From: Flavobacterium sp. HBTb2-11-1
GTDB taxonomy: Bacteria; Bacteroidota; Bacteroidia; Flavobacteriales; Flavobacteriaceae
Direction of reading: 5' to 3'
NCBI RefSeq assembly: GCF_009826975.1
Contig: NZ_WUMO01000007.1
Location: forward strand, 307,025 to 371,024
Length of the DNA stretch: 64,000 nt
Below, one piece after another: positions 33,161-42,294 of the stretch (within the stretch, counting starts at the first letter, position 1; each line of letters begins with the position of its first letter). The position numbers were made by a program, and so were the translations under genes. The notes beneath the pieces are model-generated. The model was not told the origin of the DNA. It worked only from the letters and a program-made list of their open reading frames with translations, and searched no databases.

Positions 33161-33487
33161 ATGGATTTGAAAAATGCACAATTAGCTGTTGACACTTGGA
33201 TAAAAGAACACGGAGTTCGTTACTTTAATGAATTAACCAATATGGCGCAGCTTACAGAAGAAGTTGGTGAGGTTGCCAGAATTATTGCGCGCCGTTATGG
33301 AGAACAATCTGAAAAAGAAAGCGATAAGAACAAAGATTTAGGAGAAGAATTGGCAGATGTTGTTTTTGTTGTGCTATGTTTAGCCAATCAAACAGGAATC
33401 GATTTGCAAGCGGCTTTCGACAAAAAAATGGATTTAAAATCGGTTAGAGATAAAGATCGTCACAAAAACAATGATAAATTGAAATAA
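33161..33487 (+). CDS. MazG-like nucleotide pyrophosphohydrolase
   Basis: This 108-residue all-helical protein hydrolyses a nucleoside triphosphate to monophosphate and pyrophosphate. It has the metal-binding EEVGEVARI helix (ExxE) and the second motif LGEELADVVFVVLCLAN (EExxD). One MazG half is present, as in the short house-cleaning enzymes that act on damaged nucleotides. It is 3 bp downstream of the DUF3857 genes, an odd pairing, and 134 bp before aroA. Confidence 0.9.
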   Translation: MDLKNAQLAVDTWIKEHGVRYFNELTNMAQLTEEVGEVARIIARRYGEQSEKESDKNKDLGEELADVVFVVLCLANQTGIDLQAAFDKKMDLKSVRDKDRHKNNDKLK

Positions 33488-33621
33488 TTGTGAAATATCA
33501 CTCATAAGTTTTGAATTATGAGTTTTCAATTTTGAATTATGAATGGGGAGTGGTAAATTGCGGGGCTGAATTATGTTTCTAATCATTCATAATTCATAAT
33601 TCACAACTTACAATTAAAAAA

Positions 33622-34851
33622 ATGAATTTAAAATTAAGCACGAATTCACCATTCACCATTGATGATTCGCAACTAAATATCACCGGTTCAAAAAGTGAAA
33701 CGAACCGTTTATTGCTTCTAAAAGCTTTATTCCCAAATATTACTTTAGCCAATACTTCAAACTCAGACGATAGCGAAGTAATGCAGAAAGCATTAGTAGG
33801 AAATGATGAAATCGTAGATATTCACCACGCCGGAACTGCAATGCGTTTCCTGACTGCTTATTTTGCTGTAAACGAAGGTAGAGAAGTGGTTATGACAGGT
33901 TCTAGCAGAATGCAGGAACGCCCAATCAAAATTTTGGTTGATACTTTAAGACAATTGGGGGTTGAAATCTCTTATGAAAAAGAAGAAGGTTATCCGCCAA
34001 TTCGAATCAGAGGAAAAAAAGTTACGGCTTCAAAAGTTACTTTGGCAGCAAATGTGAGCAGCCAATATATTTCAGCACTTTTGCTTGTAGCTTCAAAATT
34101 AGAAAATGGATTAGAATTGACTTTAGAAGGAGAAATCACTTCGATTCCATATATCAAAATGACTTTGGCTCTGTTGAATGATTTAGATATTAAAACCAGT
34201 TTTGAACGCAATGTAATTAAAGTTTATCCGAAGGAAACTGTTGAAACAAAAGAAATGGTTGTAGAATCGGACTGGAGTTCGGCTTCTTATTTCTTTAGTC
34301 TTGTAGCTTTGGCCGATGCAGCAAAAATCACTTTGAGCAGTTATAAAGAAAACAGCCTTCAGGGAGATTCTGAATTAGTTTCGCTGTATGAAAAAATGGG
34401 AGTGAAAACTACTTTCCAAAACAATAAAATGACTTTGGAAAAAGTGTCAGGATTCAATTATCAAGATGTAAATTTTGAATTGAACAATACGCCAGATATT
34501 GCGCAAACAATTGTAGTAACTTGTTTAGGTTTAGGAATTGGATGTCATTTAACAGGTCTTCATACTTTAAAAATTAAAGAAACAGACCGATTAGAAGCGC
34601 TTAAAACAGAACTTACAAAATTAGGAGCTAATATTTCTGTAACTAATGATAGCTTGACTCTAGTAAAATCTGATACTATAAATCACGATGTAAAAATCGG
34701 AACCTATAATGATCACCGAATGGCAATGGCTTTTGCGCCGTTGGCAATAAAAGTTCCAATTATTATAGAAGATGCAGGAGTTGTTTCAAAATCGTATCCA
34801 GATTTTTGGGACGATTTAAAGGCTTTAAACTTTCAAATTTCAGAATTGTAA
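33622..34851 (+). CDS. aroA: 3-phosphoshikimate 1-carboxyvinyltransferase (EPSP synthase)
   Basis: The enzyme joins shikimate 3-phosphate and PEP to make EPSP, the penultimate step to chorismate. The 409-residue protein is slightly shorter than E. coli AroA. The S3P/PEP site signature is TGSKSETNRLLLL with K24, and the N-terminal domain carries DIHHAGTAMRFLTAYFA and TGSSRMQERPIK. The C-terminal domain has LKIKETDRLEAL and TYNDHRMAMAFAPLA. It is separated from the aromatic operon by about 8 kb, so its regulation differs. Confidence 0.96.
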   Translation: MNLKLSTNSPFTIDDSQLNITGSKSETNRLLLLKALFPNITLANTSNSDDSEVMQKALVGNDEIVDIHHAGTAMRFLTAYFAVNEGREVVMTGSSRMQERPIKILVDTLRQLGVEISYEKEEGYPPIRIRGKKVTASKVTLAANVSSQYISALLLVASKLENGLELTLEGEITSIPYIKMTLALLNDLDIKTSFERNVIKVYPKETVETKEMVVESDWSSASYFFSLVALADAAKITLSSYKENSLQGDSELVSLYEKMGVKTTFQNNKMTLEKVSGFNYQDVNFELNNTPDIAQTIVVTCLGLGIGCHLTGLHTLKIKETDRLEALKTELTKLGANISVTNDSLTLVKSDTINHDVKIGTYNDHRMAMAFAPLAIKVPIIIEDAGVVSKSYPDFWDDLKALNFQISEL

Positions 34852-34914
34852 AAAAAATGAACCATGTAAGTAATATAAGTTCATTTAAATAAAAGCTTAC
34901 TCAAAGTATTTAAA

Positions 34915-34945
34915 ACATAGCCTCTGGTTCAGCCAGAGGTTTTTT
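34915..34945 (+). terminator. Terminator after aroA
   Basis: CCTCTGG (34921-34927) pairs with CCAGAGG (34933-34939), followed by a T-run. The AACATAGCC start resembles the repeat at 17403. Confidence 0.65.
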
Positions 34946-34980
34946 ATGTCCAAGTTTGAATATAATCGCAAAGTTTGTGA

Positions 34981-35070
34981 TTTCGACGAAGGAGAAATCT
35001 TCGCAAGTAGCTCCGCAATCAAAATCTAATCTTTGTCGAGTTTCTGGCGAAGATTTCTCCTTCGTCGAAA
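34981..35070. repeat. 24-base perfect inverted repeat, TTTCGACGAAGG family
   Basis: Arms at 34981-35004 and 35047-35070 match exactly as complements (starting TTTCGACGAAGGAGAAATC), separated by 42 bases. A fragment resembling one end (CGAAATGACAA) recurs at 37968-37978. It fills most of the 419-bp aroA-queA spacer. Confidence 0.8.
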
Positions 35071-35174
35071 TGACAATAATATGTTGAAAATGTTTCTTAT
35101 AGAAAAAAACACATTTTTAATGGTTCTCGAAACCTCACAAAATCAAGGACTTTTGAAAATAAAAGCCAAAACAC

Positions 35175-35206
35175 TTGACAACGCCTATCTCACAATCGTA
35201 TATTTG
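35175..35206 (+). promoter_or_regulatory. Promoter of queA
   Basis: TTG (35175-35177), 21 bases, TATATTTG (35199-35206). Start codon at 35271. Confidence 0.5.
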
Positions 35207-35270
35207 CAACCGATTTAAAATTTTAGATAAACAAATCTAAAAACTACACTCTAAAATCAACAATTCAAAT

Positions 35271-36320
35271 ATGAAATTATCACACTTCAATTTCAATTTA
35301 CCGAAAGAACTTTTGGCTGAATTTCCAGCAGAAAACAGAGATGAATCTCGCTTAATGGTAATTGACCGTAAAAAAAACACTATCGAACATAAAATGTTTA
35401 AAGACGTGATCAACTACTTTGATGACGGAGACGTTTTAATTCTTAACAATACAAAAGTTTTCCCTGCGCGTTTGTATGGAAACAAAGAAAAAACTGGAGC
35501 TAGAATTGAGGTTTTCTTATTAAGAGAATTAAATTCAGAGCAACGTTTATGGGACGTTTTAGTAGATCCTGCTAGAAAAATCCGTATTGGTAACAAACTT
35601 TATTTTGGTGACGACGATTCGTTAGTTGCTGAGGTAATTGACAATACAACTTCTCGTGGTAGAACTTTACGTTTCTTATACGATGGTTCTTATGAAGAAT
35701 TCAGAAACAAATTGACTGAACTTGGAGAAACTCCAATTCCTAAATACATCAACAGAGACGTTACTCCAGAAGACGCTGAAAGATACCAAACGATCTACGC
35801 AAAAGAAGAAGGAGCTGTAGCGGCGCCAACTGCTGGTCTACACTTCTCTAAGCACCTTTTGAAAAAATTAGAAATCAAAGGAGTAAATTTTGCTGAGGTA
35901 ACTTTGCACGTAGGTTTAGGAACTTTTAATCCAGTTGAGGTTGAAGATTTATCTAAACACAAAATGGATTCTGAGGAATTAATCATTACACAAAAAGCTT
36001 GTGATATTGTAAACGAAGGAAAAGCAAAGAAAAAACGTATTTGTGCTGTAGGAACAACTTCTATGCGTGCAATTGAAAGTTCTGTTTCTTCTGCGAATAC
36101 GTTGAATCCTTACGAAGGATGGACAAATAAATTTATTTTCCCTCCTCACGATTTCAGTATTGCAAACTGTATGATTACAAACTTCCACACGCCAAAATCA
36201 ACATTATTAATGATGATTTCTGCTTTCTGTGGTCACGATTTAATGAAAAAAGCATACGAAGAAGCGATCAAAGAAGGATACAAATTTTATTCTTACGGAG
36301 ATGCGATGTTAATTCTTTAA
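35271..36320 (+). CDS. queA: S-adenosylmethionine:tRNA ribosyltransferase-isomerase
   Basis: QueA moves the ribosyl group of SAM onto 7-aminomethyl-7-deazaguanine in tRNA, making epoxyqueuosine. The 349-residue protein matches the family length, with LLAEFPAENRDESRLMV near the N-terminus, LNNTKVFPARL, the central YAKEEGAVAAPTAGLHFS and VTLHVGLGTFNPVEVE, and the C-terminal TNFHTPKSTLLMMISAFCG. QueE is also in this window (59641), so queuosine genes are split. A family hairpin terminator (36345) follows. Confidence 0.96.
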   Translation: MKLSHFNFNLPKELLAEFPAENRDESRLMVIDRKKNTIEHKMFKDVINYFDDGDVLILNNTKVFPARLYGNKEKTGARIEVFLLRELNSEQRLWDVLVDPARKIRIGNKLYFGDDDSLVAEVIDNTTSRGRTLRFLYDGSYEEFRNKLTELGETPIPKYINRDVTPEDAERYQTIYAKEEGAVAAPTAGLHFSKHLLKKLEIKGVNFAEVTLHVGLGTFNPVEVEDLSKHKMDSEELIITQKACDIVNEGKAKKKRICAVGTTSMRAIESSVSSANTLNPYEGWTNKFIFPPHDFSIANCMITNFHTPKSTLLMMISAFCGHDLMKKAYEEAIKEGYKFYSYGDAMLIL

Positions 36321-36344
36321 TAAGAATTAATTTTTCACTATAAG

Positions 36345-36379
36345 AACCCGACAGTTTTTTAGAAGCTGTCGGGTTTTTT
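36345..36379 (+). terminator. Terminator hairpin of the ACCCGACAG family (copy 2)
   Basis: AACCCGACAG (36345-36354) pairs with CTGTCGGGTT (36366-36375), then a T-run. It ends queA. Confidence 0.75.
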
Positions 36380-36435
36380 ATTTGTTTCAAGTTTAAAGTT
36401 TCAAGTTTGACTTTCGGTGCGAAATTTAAACGCAA

Positions 36436-36453
36436 TCCCGATAGCTATCGGGA
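36436..36453. repeat. TCCCGATAGCTATCGGGA palindrome (copy 2)
   Basis: Identical to the palindrome at 26643-26660. Confidence 0.7.
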
Positions 36454-36464
36454 GCAAGGATTTT

Positions 36465-36530
36465 TTGCGAACTTAGCGTTTGTAAATGTTAGCCTTAATA
36501 AAAAAAAGACTTTGCGAACTTTGCGTTAAA
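36465..36530 (+). repeat. Two partial GCGAACTTTGCG repeats
   Basis: TTGCGAACTTAGCGTT (36465-36480) and TTTGCGAACTTTGCGTTAAA (36511-36530) flank the leader of kynU. Confidence 0.55.
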
Positions 36531-36604
36531 AAAACACACAAAGCATATCAACCTGAAACAAACCAAACAAAATTTGTTATTTTAGCAGGCAAAACAAAAA
36601 CAAA

Positions 36605-37879
36605 ATGACTTTTCAAAATACACGCGAATTTGCACGAGAGTTAGATTCGAAAGACGCATTAAACCATTATCAAGAACAATTTATTTTTCCTAAAGTAAAC
36701 GATAAACGAGTTATCTATTTTACAGGAAACTCATTAGGACTACAGCCAAAACGTACCAAAGCATACATTGACGAAGTAATGAATGATTGGGCAGAATTAG
36801 CTGTCGAGGGTCATTTTTATGCTGAAAAACCTTGGTGGGATTATCAGGAAAGATTTGCAGAACCATTGAGTAAGATTGTTGGAGCGCTTCCGTCAGAAGT
36901 TACCGTAATGAATACTTTGACAGTAAATCTTCATTTGCTGATGGTTTCTTTTTATCAGCCAAAAGGAAAACGTTATAAAATTATCTGTGAAGAAAAAGCT
37001 TTTCCGTCAGATCAGTATATGTTTCAAAGTCAGGTAAATTTTCACGGATACAAACCTGAAGATGCAATTGTAGAAATTAAACGCAGGGAAGGAGAACACA
37101 ATATTCGTTTGGAAGATATTTTGGCAAAAATTGAAGAAGTTGGAGATGAACTGGCTTTAGTTTTAATTGGCGGAGTAAATTATTATACAGGACAAGTTTT
37201 TGATATTAAAACCATAACTGCTGCGGGACAAAAAGTTGGCGCAAAAGTGGGTTGGGATTTGGCACATGCTGCCGGAAATATCAAATTAGAACTTCATGAT
37301 TGGAATGTAGATTTTGCTGCTTGGTGCAGTTATAAATATATGAATTCAGGTCCAGGAAATGCTTCTGGATGTTTCGTTCACGAAAAACATCACAATTCAA
37401 ATTTACCCAGATTTGCAGGATGGTGGGGACACAACAAAGAGCGCCGTTTTAAAATGGAGCCAAATTTTGATCCCGTTCACGGAGCCGACGGATGGCAAAT
37501 TAGTAATCTTCCAGTTCTTTCTTTAGCGCCATATTTGGCTTCAGTAGAAATGTTTGCTGAGGTTGGAATGGACTCATTAATTGCAAAACGTGATCACATT
37601 ACTTCATATTTGGAATTTATTCTTCACGAAATTGATAAAGAAGTAGAGAGTACTTTCGAAATCATTACACCAACAAATCTAGCAGAAAGAGCTTCGCAAT
37701 TATCTGTTTTCCTTCACGGAGAAGGAAGGGCTTTATTTGATTATCTAATGAAAAACGGAGTAATTACAGATTGGCGCGAACCAAATGTAATTCGTCTGGC
37801 TCCAGTCCCGTTATATTGTTCTTATGAAGATATGTACGACTTTGGACAAATCTTGAAAAAAGGGATTTTAGGGAAATAA
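36605..37879 (+). CDS. kynU: Kynureninase
   Basis: This PLP enzyme cleaves kynurenine or 3-hydroxykynurenine to (3-hydroxy)anthranilate and alanine, in tryptophan degradation or de novo NAD synthesis. The 424-residue protein has the PLP lysine K244 in CSYKYMNSGPGN, a motif specific to kynureninases, plus YFTGNSLGLQPKRTK, VGWDLAHAAGN and RFAGWWGHNKE. Kynurenine 3-monooxygenase lies at 50466 in the window, making use of 3-hydroxykynurenine likely. No haem dioxygenase or 3-HAA dioxygenase gene is seen nearby. Confidence 0.95.
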   Translation: MTFQNTREFARELDSKDALNHYQEQFIFPKVNDKRVIYFTGNSLGLQPKRTKAYIDEVMNDWAELAVEGHFYAEKPWWDYQERFAEPLSKIVGALPSEVTVMNTLTVNLHLLMVSFYQPKGKRYKIICEEKAFPSDQYMFQSQVNFHGYKPEDAIVEIKRREGEHNIRLEDILAKIEEVGDELALVLIGGVNYYTGQVFDIKTITAAGQKVGAKVGWDLAHAAGNIKLELHDWNVDFAAWCSYKYMNSGPGNASGCFVHEKHHNSNLPRFAGWWGHNKERRFKMEPNFDPVHGADGWQISNLPVLSLAPYLASVEMFAEVGMDSLIAKRDHITSYLEFILHEIDKEVESTFEIITPTNLAERASQLSVFLHGEGRALFDYLMKNGVITDWREPNVIRLAPVPLYCSYEDMYDFGQILKKGILGK

Positions 37880-38151
37880 AAAATAATCTCGCAAAGGCGC
37901 TAAGACGCAAAGTTTTTTTATTTAAAAGAAATAATTAAGCGTACCATTTGTCATTTCTGGATTTCTCGAAATGACAAAAATGAGAATTACTTTGCGCCTT
38001 CTCGAGCATAAATTATTCAGCTTTAAAATCAAAGTGTTTGCTAGAAACGACTCCAATCTTCAAATGTTATAAACTTTCAAAAAAATTCTGTAACAACCGT
38101 TATAACAGATATTTCTTAATTTGTAGTGTATAATTTTAAAATTACAAGATC

Positions 38152-38583
38152 ATGAAAGGCTTATATATTTTATTGACCGTGATATTTTTAACTTCTTGTC
38201 AACAACAAAATAAAGAAGATATAAATAAAGCCAAACAAGCCAGCATTGATTCAATGAAAGTTGAGATTAACAAACAGCGAGTTATCGATTCAATGAAGAC
38301 AGAAATGGCAAAATTAAATGAAGAAAAGATCGAAGCTCAAAAAGAGAAAGTCGTGGTTGTTCATCAGCAAGATGGAACAGCTGCAACCACTACAACTACT
38401 AAAAAGAAAGGTTGGAGTGCAACAGCTAAAGGAGCTGTAATTGGTGCAGGTGTAGGTGCTGCAACTGGAGCAATTGTCAGTAAGAAAAAGGGAGAAGGCG
38501 CTATTATTGGCGGTTTGGCTGGAGCTGCAGTGGGTACAGGTACTGGAGCTGTTATTGATAGCAAAAACACACAGAAAGAATAA
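38152..38583 (+). CDS. Lipoprotein with glycine-zipper region
   Basis: This 143-residue protein has a lipobox ending LTS|C16. A charged helical section with a repeated IDSMKxE unit (SIDSMKVEINKQ, VIDSMKTEMAKL) is followed by a Thr stretch and two glycine-zipper segments (GAVIGAGVGAATGAIV and AIIGGLAGAAVGTGTGAVI). Such zippers oligomerise or insert in membranes, as in Rick_17kDa- or YMGG-like outer-membrane lipoproteins. Function unknown. The gene has its own strong bidirectional terminator at 38605. Confidence 0.75.
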   Translation: MKGLYILLTVIFLTSCQQQNKEDINKAKQASIDSMKVEINKQRVIDSMKTEMAKLNEEKIEAQKEKVVVVHQQDGTAATTTTTKKKGWSATAKGAVIGAGVGAATGAIVSKKKGEGAIIGGLAGAAVGTGTGAVIDSKNTQKE

Positions 38584-38604
38584 CTTTATTCTATAAATAA
38601 AACA

Positions 38605-38635
38605 AACCCCAAATTAGAAATAATTTGGGGTTTTT
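38605..38635. terminator. Bidirectional terminator
   Basis: 12-base perfect arms starting AACCCCAAATTA enclose GAAA, with a T-run after the right arm. It separates the convergent glycine-zipper and 599-residue genes. Confidence 0.8.
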
Positions 38636-38639
38636 AATT

Positions 38640-40439
38640 TTAAACCAACTCTGAAACGGGAATTTTTATACCAACTAATTCTGATTTACAAGAATCGAGT
38701 TGATTTAAGTCGCCTTTAAAGACTGTCGTCGATTCAAATAAATTTTTATAATACTCAATTCCATCTAACAGATTAGATTTAAAAGAATTCCATTTTTTAA
38801 GCTGAGCCGCTGTAAACTCTCCAGAAACAGATTGAATTTCATTTCTAAAATAATTAATATACATTTTAAGCTCTTTTATAAATAAGTTCGGACGATCATT
38901 TGTTCTAATAATCGACTTGCCTTGATAGATATGCTGGATCATTTGTTTTAAAGAAACTTCCTGATCAAAATATGCCAAGTTTGGCCCTGGGCAAATTACA
39001 ACCCCTTGTGCTTGGCCTTTTATTTTAATATTATTTTCTAGATAAGAAGCATTAGCCAAACCAACGCAAAGGCACGATTTTTCGGTGATTTTGATTTTAT
39101 TTTTTTCAAATTCATCAGCAGATAGAGAATTCTTTTTTGCTTCAAGTTCTTCCAGTTTTATATCCTGATATTTTTTTGAAGCAGTACAAATTCCGTGAGG
39201 ATCGTATTCTTTGCTTAGAGCTAAAAATTTCTTCGGGCATGAACTTCCCGCTTTATTCTCGTGAATTCGTTTTTGCTTTAAGAATTCGTTTGTAGTTCCC
39301 TTCAAAGTATTGAATGGAACTCCCAAAGGCGAAATATTACTTAAATAAAAATCATCTTCTTTGGCATTCATTAATAAATTACGAGTTTCTTTATCGACAG
39401 ATGTTGCTTCAGGAACTAATAAAAATGGAGAACCCCAACCAACAGAATCAACATTATATTCGTCTAATAAAAATTCATGTTCAGCAGCAGTTCCAACACC
39501 GCCTTGAACCGTAATTTTTAATTCTAAAGGATTTTCTGGAAAATGCTGATTTTTTACCTGTAGAGCTTTAATCATTAATTCGTGGGCAGATTGTATCAAT
39601 TGATCTTTTTTCTGCTTGAATTCTTCTAAAATAGTGCCTAAAAGAAGTCCGTCGGTAGCGAAGGCGTGTCCTCCGCAGTTCAGCCCCGATTCGATTCGGT
39701 ATTCTGAAACCCACAGACCTTTTTTAGCCAAGAAATTTCCCTGAATCATTGCCGATCTAAAATCGCTTACTTTTAAAATGATTTTCTTTTTAAGCTCATT
39801 GTTTTCATTCGGAAAAAAATCTTTGAAATTTTCGAAATAGCCAAACAATCTCGGATTCATTCCTGCAGAAAGTACAACAGAAGATTCCAAATTACTATTA
39901 GCAAAACCTCTTAAAGCGGCATGAGCATCATTAAACTCAATTGGCAACTGTTCGTTTTTGATAAAATTATCTTTGTCCAATTTCGTCATGATGTTTACAT
40001 CGATATCTCCAGGAAAAAGATGCGATTCGATATAATTCTGAATGTTTTCTTTAAAGGTAATTCCGTCATCCAGTAAATTCTGAAATCCTTTTTTAATATC
40101 AGAAGTATTCGGCAGCATTGATATGAAATTTTCTAAAGCTGTTTTGCTTTCTGCCAATTCTGTTTTGAAATTTTCGAATTTCTCTTTTACAATTTTATCA
40201 ACTAAATTTAAATAAGAGGTAATTCTTTCAGCGCGGTAATCATGAAATTTTTGAGTAATTTCTTCGTAAGGAATATTGAATTTAGTGCTGTAAAAATTAC
40301 GCATCTTCTCAATCAGATCATCGTCTGCCAAAGCAATAACAGATGAAATCCCGTACTGTGCTACTCGTATAGGACTGTCAATGGTATAGGCAAGTCCCAT
40401 TACCGGAATATGAAAAGTATGCAGATTATTTTTTGTCAT
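38640..40439 (-). CDS. Large protein with NMO-like TIM-barrel motifs and a C-terminal cysteine set, unknown function
   Basis: This 599-residue protein belongs to no family I can name with confidence. The opening IPVMGLAYTIDSPIRVAQYG, the segment NCGGHAFATDG (about 254-264), QGGVGTAAEHEFLL (about 312-325) and DSVGWGSPFLLVPE (331-344) resemble FMN-binding TIM barrels of the nitronate monooxygenase/FabK type. A long helical insertion (about 60-150) interrupts the start. The C-terminal half carries cysteines at 401, 418, 456, 458 and 483 (SSCPKKF, GICTAS, SCLCVG, VICPGP), a possible metal or iron-sulfur site. It has no signal peptide and is 190 bp from the AsmA-like gene. Confidence 0.6.
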   Translation of the reverse strand: MTKNNLHTFHIPVMGLAYTIDSPIRVAQYGISSVIALADDDLIEKMRNFYSTKFNIPYEEITQKFHDYRAERITSYLNLVDKIVKEKFENFKTELAESKTALENFISMLPNTSDIKKGFQNLLDDGITFKENIQNYIESHLFPGDIDVNIMTKLDKDNFIKNEQLPIEFNDAHAALRGFANSNLESSVVLSAGMNPRLFGYFENFKDFFPNENNELKKKIILKVSDFRSAMIQGNFLAKKGLWVSEYRIESGLNCGGHAFATDGLLLGTILEEFKQKKDQLIQSAHELMIKALQVKNQHFPENPLELKITVQGGVGTAAEHEFLLDEYNVDSVGWGSPFLLVPEATSVDKETRNLLMNAKEDDFYLSNISPLGVPFNTLKGTTNEFLKQKRIHENKAGSSCPKKFLALSKEYDPHGICTASKKYQDIKLEELEAKKNSLSADEFEKNKIKITEKSCLCVGLANASYLENNIKIKGQAQGVVICPGPNLAYFDQEVSLKQMIQHIYQGKSIIRTNDRPNLFIKELKMYINYFRNEIQSVSGEFTAAQLKKWNSFKSNLLDGIEYYKNLFESTTVFKGDLNQLDSCKSELVGIKIPVSELV

Positions 40440-40532
40440 TTGTATTCGGATTAAAATAGAAGCAAATGAAAAAAAATAAATTCTCCTAAAACCTGATAAT
40501 TGTCAGGTTCAAGTTGTGAGAAAGGTTTTTTC

Positions 40533-40620
40533 GCCACGAATTCACGAATTTTATTTTTTTGATTTGTGTAATTTGAATTAAATAGTCGCAAAAAATTGAG
40601 GTAATTCGTAAATTCGTGGC
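40533..40620. repeat. Inverted repeat, GCCACGAATT family (copy 2)
   Basis: GCCACGAATT pairs with AATTCGTGGC at the ends, and a further 7 bases pair after one mismatch. Related to 4324-4385. Confidence 0.6.
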
Positions 40621-40629
40621 AGAAAAAAA

Positions 40630-42186
40630 TTATATCAAAATCTTCTTCAAAGATTCCGCAATACTTCTCCACAAAAGATTGTAGAACGATCTATCTTGCA
40701 GTCGTTCTACTTCAACTTCTGCAGTTTTTGCTTTGTCTTTCGAATCGTTTTTGACTAATAAATTGGCAACTGCGCTTTTGAGTTTGGCTTCTTTTTCTGG
40801 ATTTTTTTTCTTATATAATTTGACTTTAAGATCATCATAATCTAAAGAAGCATTCCCTTTTGAACCATTATCATTCCCGTAAAAATTAAAACGATATTTA
40901 TGAAAAGTCCCCGTAAAAGTCGTGTTGATATAGGGTTTTGTGAATCTTGTCATGCCTTTAACATCAAAATTCGAAATCACACCTTGAATATGAAATCCAT
41001 CCGTTTTATCCAAAACATTAAAACTCCAATCGACATCGAGAGGAGAACTTTTCATAAAAATACATTTGACTTTTATTTTTACATCATTCATTTTTTTCAA
41101 ACCAAAACCACTTCGCAGATTTGTTGCTTGAAGATTAAATTTGTCGAAAGTTAAAGCGCCTGGTTCTTTAGAAACATCAATTTCTTCTTCATAAACCAAT
41201 TTTGATTTCAAAACCTGGAGTGTATCAATTTGCAGCGGAAATTTTAGATTTCGCAATAAATGATTGTAAAGGTATTTTTTGCTTGGATCGTCTTTCAGCA
41301 TTTTTCCGCGGTAAATATTGGCATCAAAATGATGAATCACAAGCGAATTGGCTTTAAAATAAAAGTGGTCATTTTTAAAGCCCCAATCCATTTTTTCAAC
41401 CTGAGCAGAATCAAATTTTAAATTGTAAATGTCTTTTTCTTTGTCGAGTCTTTTTATAAATTCATATCGTTCAAATTGAGGAAGATTAGAGAAATTATTG
41501 ATTTTTAAAAAATTCTTTTCGGTACTTATTTTTCCAATATTGATATAATAGAAACCATTTGGCCTGTAAAACAAACTGTCACAAACCAAAGCATAATTTT
41601 TATATTGGAGTGGAATTTTTTCTTTCAAAGTAGCATCAGTAATTAGAATGCCTTCTAGTTTTAAAAGGATTTTTTTAACGCTGAAAATAGGTTTTTCCGA
41701 ATCTAGAGAAACAACATCAACTGTTCCATCGTTTAAATAAATATTAGAAACTGCTATAATTTTTCGGAACGGATCAACAATTTCTTTTTCAATGCTTTTA
41801 CTGTTATTGATTAATTTTTCGCCTTTTTTGTATAAAATGATTCGTGGTTTATTAATAATGATACTCTCAGCTTGAATGATGTCACGGAAAGCCAAATCCC
41901 AAATGTTAAAGTGTTTTATGGTGACGGATTCGATTTTTGAAAAAAGCCCATTTTTACTGTCTTTAGGCTCGTTTTTCGGACTTACAAGCAAAGTTTGGGC
42001 ATTAATATTTCTAGAAAAAAGAGAAACTTCAATTTTTTCATAATTGATATTGTATGCGGTTTTGTTTTTTTCGTGAATAATGATTGGAAGCTGTTTTTTT
42101 ATCCAGTAATTCAACCCGATGTTGGCAAGAATTGCAATAACTAGCAGAGAAATTACTACAATCGCTATTTTTTTATAGATTGACAT
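40630..42186 (-). CDS. AsmA-like / DUF748-type envelope protein
   Basis: This 518-residue protein has one N-terminal membrane helix (about residues 7-27) and a long beta-rich region outside the cytoplasm. The opening IGLNYWIKKQLPIIIHEKNK followed by YEKIEVSLFSRNINAQTLLV resembles AsmA/YhdP-type proteins, where a long lipid-transporting groove of repeated beta strands follows the anchor. A role in lipid or envelope homeostasis is inferred by family only. The C-terminus is charged and helical. It lies alone between repeats, 190 bp upstream of the 599-residue gene. Confidence 0.65.
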   Translation of the reverse strand: MSIYKKIAIVVISLLVIAILANIGLNYWIKKQLPIIIHEKNKTAYNINYEKIEVSLFSRNINAQTLLVSPKNEPKDSKNGLFSKIESVTIKHFNIWDLAFRDIIQAESIIINKPRIILYKKGEKLINNSKSIEKEIVDPFRKIIAVSNIYLNDGTVDVVSLDSEKPIFSVKKILLKLEGILITDATLKEKIPLQYKNYALVCDSLFYRPNGFYYINIGKISTEKNFLKINNFSNLPQFERYEFIKRLDKEKDIYNLKFDSAQVEKMDWGFKNDHFYFKANSLVIHHFDANIYRGKMLKDDPSKKYLYNHLLRNLKFPLQIDTLQVLKSKLVYEEEIDVSKEPGALTFDKFNLQATNLRSGFGLKKMNDVKIKVKCIFMKSSPLDVDWSFNVLDKTDGFHIQGVISNFDVKGMTRFTKPYINTTFTGTFHKYRFNFYGNDNGSKGNASLDYDDLKVKLYKKKNPEKEAKLKSAVANLLVKNDSKDKAKTAEVEVERLQDRSFYNLLWRSIAESLKKILI

Positions 42187-42294
42187 TTATAGTATTAATT
42201 TTAAATACATAAATTTAGAGTTTTAAAGACGGCTGTCTCTTATAAGATTTTTTAGAAAAATTACATTATTACAAATTTCATCCTTTTTCAGAAT

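Noticed and set aside
35033..35218. 61-codon ORF in the aroA-queA spacer
   Set aside because: It starts inside the 24-base inverted repeat and runs over the queA promoter; composition is unlike a protein.
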